A program made the position numbers and the translations under genes. A stretch of 64,000 nucleotides of DNA, taken from the NCBI GenBank assembly GCA_011037195.1, contig JAAEAF010014822.1, positions 1 to 64,000 on the forward strand, in the 5' to 3' direction. Under the pieces are notes generated by a model. The model was not told where the DNA came from, did no database searches, and was given only the letters and a program-made list of their open reading frames with translations. Source of the stretch: Triatoma infestans. Taxonomy: Eukaryota; Arthropoda; Insecta; Hemiptera; Reduviidae. Of the stretch, positions 60,054-64,000 are shown in pieces (the stretch's first letter is position 1; the number at the start of each line of letters is the position of its first letter).

Positions 60054-60830
60054 GTTTTTTTTTCTTTTTTAGTTAATCCTTTATATTTCTAACAAACTGA
60101 TTAAGTAAGGCAGGCCAGGAAAATTTCACTAAAAAACAGCTTTTCTAAATTTTAAACTATTAGTTACGAATATAATTTTCTGAAATTTATTAAGGTTAAG
60201 CCAAAATTCTTTCGAGTTTTTTATATTTCCTACTTTGGTTAGTACTTTGTCAAAATATTCCTGCAAGAAGAATTAACTTCTTATTTCGTGTTACGTACGA
60301 TCTGTCCAAAATACTTAAGTTTTCTTTTTTTAATACATTTCAAGAGAATGCGATCTACGTTGCACAATTTTAGGACCTCAACATTAGTCAGATATTTTTT
60401 GTACAACCTCCTTACAAGCCACATTTCAAAAGCATTCAACTTCTTTATTAAACTAATTTTGAATGACCAACTTTCCACACGGTAAAGTAATATGGACCAT
60501 TTTATCACGTTCCATTTTAATTCAGATTTTAGGTTTTAGTTGCCAGGTACTGGTCTTAATTTATTGAAATTATCTCTTCCTTCTACAATTCTGGTCTGAA
60601 TGTCATTTCCGGATCCGGAATCGTTTAATATCACACAGCCTAAATATGTAAAATTTTTAACATGCTTTATTGCTTCGAATAAATTGCGTACATTCCAGTT
60701 TCGGAAATTCTGAGTTCTTCGATTCTTAACACTCTGTGGTTTTAATCCTGCCCTGGGCTGAGATATATTAGATTTACAAAAGTTACTTTTCATTAAGAGC
60801 GTCGGTATACTAGGAATATACAATACGATA
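59490..60830 (-). pseudogene. RTE/CR1-like LINE RT C-terminal pseudogene, split by another LINE
   Basis: The minus strand encodes HVKNFTYLGCVILNDSGSGN and DIQTRIVEGRDNFNKL (60823-60536), then LLYRVESWSFKISL, NAFEMWLVRRLYKKYLTNVE and KRKLKYFGQIVRNTK (60508-60281). This is the usual order of endonuclease/RT LINE C-termini (YLG..I, W.L, FEMW..RR, YFGH..R). After the insert the tail resumes LLAIEGKIV and then a WLGVNRSSEL-like stretch (59660-59490). It lacks the catalytic core. Confidence 0.82.
59672..60261 (-). mobile_element. 5'-truncated LINE 3' end inserted in the LINE above
   Basis: Flanked by a perfect 12-bp duplication TGCAAGAAGAAT (59660-59671 and 60262-60273). The minus strand ends in a TTTCATTTCATTTCA tail, which marks the 3' end. 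Its 5' side encodes a short ORF end (EYFDKVLTKVGNIKNSKEFW...) and then a stop. An (AC)n run lies at about 60022-60051. Confidence 0.8.
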
Positions 60831-61068
60831 GATTTCCGTTACAACCTCCATGGAAACATGGCCGGGTCCAAGTTCAATTCTTTTGCATTTTTATGTAATA
60901 ATTAATCCGATTTAATTAATCTAACACTGCAGTTGCCCAACAATATAGTGAGGTTTCCTTAACTATGGCTATGAGACCCATCCCCTCTAATCTCACGCCA
61001 TGTACACCCTAATGCCCACATAAAATAGATGTTTCCTTTTCTTGAAAATGGCTACAACGATTTGGTAT
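60831..61068. other. Spacer
   Basis: Nothing recognised. Confidence 0.4.
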
Positions 61069-61072
61069 TTTT

Positions 61073-62112
61073 ACTTTCTCTTACTCCTAGTAAGAGGAAG
61101 TATTGTAATCGTGTCAAATTTTCGATATTGAGTTTTCACCGGAAATATCCGTTTTGAGCTTCTCTGAGTCCAAAAAGTGGTTTCTAGGAAATAGTTATAT
61201 ATAAATATATATATGTGTGTGTGTGTGTTTTGTGTGGGTCTGTGTGGTGTGTGTGTGTGTGTGCATGTATGTGACCAGCATAGCTCAAAAACAAAAAATC
61301 GTAGAAAGTTCAAACATGATATTACGTTTAGGTATCGCCATGGGATCTGACGGTGCGTTATCTGTCAATATTCCTCAACCGGAAGTACCACTTTACTATT
61401 TGGTTTTTTTACGTTTTTGCGGTTTTTCTCAAAAATGGCTCCGACGATTTTCTTTAAACTTGTAATATCAACTACACATACAAAGAGCTACAACTTTTAT
61501 TTGAAACATTTCTCCAGGAAAATTCATCTAAAGGCATTTCTCGGGGAGGGGTGCGGTTAGGTTTTCATCTTAACTGCTATTTCAGTTTATTAGACAAATC
61601 TATCATCTAAATAATGTTAATTAGAATTAAATATGTTGTTGAAATTCCGAGTTTGAAAAAAATCGGATAACCGGAAGTGCGTTTGTTTTAACACTTTACT
61701 AAATGATTTTTTCATTTTTTCGCGATTTTCTCAGGAATGGCTCCGACGATTTTCTTGAAACTTCGTATACAAAATAAAAATGCAAAGATCTACATCTTTT
61801 ATTTAAGACATTTCTCTGGAAAAATTCATGTAAGGGCAGTTTTAGGGGAGGGGTGGGGTTGCAGCTTCCCCTAAAGTGGTATCATAGTTGATTATACAAT
61901 TCTATCATCCAAACAAAATTAATTAGAAATAAATAGATGGCCAAAATTCCAAGTTTTAAGAAAATTCGTAAGCCGGAAGTGCGCTTTTACTGAACAGCTT
62001 TTTCAGTTTTCGACGAATTTCGTTATATTTGGTACACAAACTATAACATTTGTCAATTACATTTTTTTGAGAACAGGAGTAAGAGAAAGTTGTGTGAGTG
62101 TTTCACACCAGA
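61073..62112 (+). mobile_element. R1k element, best-preserved full-length copy
   Basis: 1040 bp. It starts ACTTTCTCTTACTCC, within hairpin CTCTTACT-CCT-AGTAAGAG. Then come TTTTCACCGGAAATATCCG, a TG-rich run (61215-61262) and 'CAGCATAGCTCAAAAAC'. Two tandem modules follow, marked by GGAAGT at 61381, 61673 and 61975 (periods 292 and 302), each with 'TCAAAAATGGCTCCGACG', 'CTACAACTTTTATTTGAAAC' and 'AATTAGAAATAAAT'. It ends GGAGTAAGAGAAAGT, TGTGTGAGTGTTTCACAC, CAGA. There is no ORF of note. The inverted-repeat part is 15 bp at the very start but about 22 bp inside the other end, so the termini are asymmetric. Confidence 0.93.
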
Positions 62113-62114
62113 GG

Positions 62115-63275
62115 TTTTTTTTTTACGTGAAATGTAAACTGCAAAATTAAAAAAAGTAACAATTTTATTTGACGTATTTTCATAGGAAAACTTATTTTAT
62201 GGAGGTTTAGGGGAACCTGTCAATTAGATCAGTTAGATTAAATTTAAAATACGTCGTAAATCCTACTATTTTTTTTTTTTTTTTTAAATTATGGTAAGCT
62301 CAATTAAACGTTTGTACACATTGTAATTTGGAATTAAATTTGTATTAATTGCTGTAAAAAGAGTGCGTACTTAACAATGTTGCCCACCAGATTATTTCAC
62401 TGGCAATTATGAAGTTATTAATTATGGTAATAATTTCACGTTATTTTTTCAGCAATACTATTGCTGAACAAAAGTTACATTACACCAGTATTTGTACTAA
62501 AAAAAAATACAAGTGGAAATGACCCATGTGTGAAAGTAAAGAACATCTTCTTGTTTAATGTAAACGTGATGAATTAAATTCTAAATATAGAGTTCAACTC
62601 GTGCACGACCTTTGACCTTTCATTCAATACTCCTCCATAAATTTATGTAAACTGAAAAAAATAACTATTATTTAATCATTTTATCAATTTTGTTGTTTTG
62701 CTTTTAAATCTTTATAATTGGCCATCTTTAGAAGGATGCCTCCACAGATAAGATTCAATTTCGTGAAGTTCAGATATAAGTTTGGTTCTGGAATATTTTT
62801 TCATTTATTTTAGAAAATTACGTTAGATAATCCACAGGGAAAGATCAGAGTAATGAGCAAGTACGGATTAGAGGACAATTATTCTTGCTTCTTCTATTAA
62901 AGGAATTTCTAATATTCTTTTTCTCAGTTCCAATAAGTAGAAAAAAAATTTCAGAAAAAGTTATAACTCGCTGATTGCCGGATATTGACAAGTTTTTCAC
63001 GTCTAATCTTTTGATTCGGCGTGATTGGAATCTTGATTCCAAAAGGAATATCAAATTTAAATGTTTAGCTATTTATAAATAATTAAAAACTAGGAAATCA
63101 GTTAACATCAAACCAGGAAATCCGAATTGAAAAATTATTGTGGTTGTTTCGGAATGAATCGAAGGTTAGATTATAATGCAATAAATAAGCTTCATCAATG
63201 TTTGTTGGATGTTGAGAAATTTCAAGAGATTATATGCCAAAATGATATCACTGGCTTTTTATTCAAGATGATTGT
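62115..63275. other. AT-rich spacer
   Basis: No gene or mobile element recognised. Confidence 0.5.
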
Positions 63276-63279
63276 AGAT

Positions 63280-63560
63280 TTGTAGGGGATTATTGCACTG
63301 CGACCTGAAAGATCTATTGTGCCCCGAAGCCTTCTCCGGATGCACAGCCGGCCTCCAAGCAGCGTTCTCTAGCTACAGGCAACAGTGCCCATCACTGGAC
63401 AGTAAGTTGTAGAGGCTCCTAGGAAGAGAAAATCTAAGGCCGGGACCTCCGCGTTGCTAGTCCAGCGCGCTACCAGTGAGCTGATCCCTTTGCTGTGGTA
63501 ACCCATGGGGTCGCTAATCTCCAAGAAACTGCATGCAACAAATATCCCTTGCGGGCAATT
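63280..63560 (-). mobile_element. tRNA-derived SINE (family S1), copy 3
   Basis: Reverse orientation: GTAGGGGATTATTGCACTGC, CGACCTGAAAGATC, body, 'GGACCTCCGCGTTGCTAGTC' and CAGCGCGCTACCAGTGAGCT (A box), then the 5' block 'ACCCATGGGGTCGCTAATCT' and 'TTGCGGGCAATTT'. The B box is partly lost in this copy. Confidence 0.8.
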
Positions 63561-64000
63561 TTAGACGGTGTGGAAGAAACATGCGTTACTTTTCTCACAT
63601 TAGTTTTTTCTAATCAAGCTTCCTTAAAATACATAGGTATTTCCCTTCTATTGAATTCCTTTAAAGCCCTAAAAAGTTTAATTAGCTAATTTAAAATCTC
63701 ATCGCAAGATACATTTCCAATTGTATATACAATTGAAGAATTTGTGAAGTATGTAGAACTACAAAACACTGTGTGAGATTGGGTGGAATGAACTACGTAA
63801 TTACTGTGTATTGATCAAAGTATGTGTTTGTGCCTTGCATAATATCGATTTCTGTATATCTTGGTACTCGTTCAATTTGGCACATTTGAACATCGACATG
63901 ACCGGTTTACTAATTTAAATTTATACTATGGTTAATAATTTATCAGGTTAATCTATTACAATCATGAATTTTAGAGTTTAGAATAGTTCTCCACTAATTC
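63561..64000. other. AT-rich spacer to window end
   Basis: Nothing recognised. Confidence 0.4.

Overview
This is AT-rich eukaryotic DNA, almost certainly from an insect. The evidence is a small cluster of intron-containing genes of the insect MBF2 / 'probable salivary secreted peptide' family, set in a dense mix of arthropod-type transposons: mariner, Helitron, several non-LTR retrotransposon lineages, a Gypsy-like solo LTR, tRNA-derived SINEs and Penelope-like termini. The order of insect cannot be fixed by eye. There are no bacterial operons, CRISPR arrays or rRNA.

Region 1 (1-20.9 kb) holds the host genes, all on the + strand. The window opens inside an MBF2 gene of which only the terminal exon is present (446-701). 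Two complete paralogs follow: gene A (exons 7319-7446 and 10618-10873) and gene C (exons 16211-16338 and 19933-20188). Between them lies a dead first-exon remnant B (about 13400-13556). Both complete genes have a 128-nt signal-peptide exon, a phase-2 intron of 3.2-3.6 kb and a 256-nt terminal exon, giving 127-residue secreted proteins. A and C lie in a tandem duplication (about 6.8-11.5 kb and 14.7-20.8 kb) that includes introns, promoters and 3' flanks. Each copy then gained its own insertions, so the order of events can be partly read.

Region 2 (20.9-64 kb) shows no convincing host gene. It is a nested graveyard of transposons. The main component is a repeat of about 1 kb (called R1k here), with more than a dozen complete or partial copies. 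R1k has asymmetric terminal inverted repeats, hairpins near both ends, internal ~290-300-bp tandem modules, and T-tract insertion sites; this is the layout of DINE-1/Helentron-associated non-autonomous elements. Other items are a mariner split by an R1k (24.6-26.9 kb), a LINE inserted in another LINE with a 12-bp target-site duplication (27.8-29.5 kb), a solo LTR inside a mariner remnant (30.4-31.35 kb), fold-back elements with hammerhead-ribozyme-like cores (8.86-9.33 and 41.24-41.80 kb), a LINE with RNase H (44.4-45.6 kb), a short Helitron with both termini (56.2-57.5 kb), and a second LINE-in-LINE nest (59.5-60.8 kb).

The MBF2 genes are the only units likely to make host protein. Two of the three visible MBF2 promoter regions (B and C) carry independent, same-orientation R1k insertions, so the transposon layer may bear on how this cluster is expressed. 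The most notable signals are the R1k family and the inverted-repeat elements with hammerhead-like motifs.
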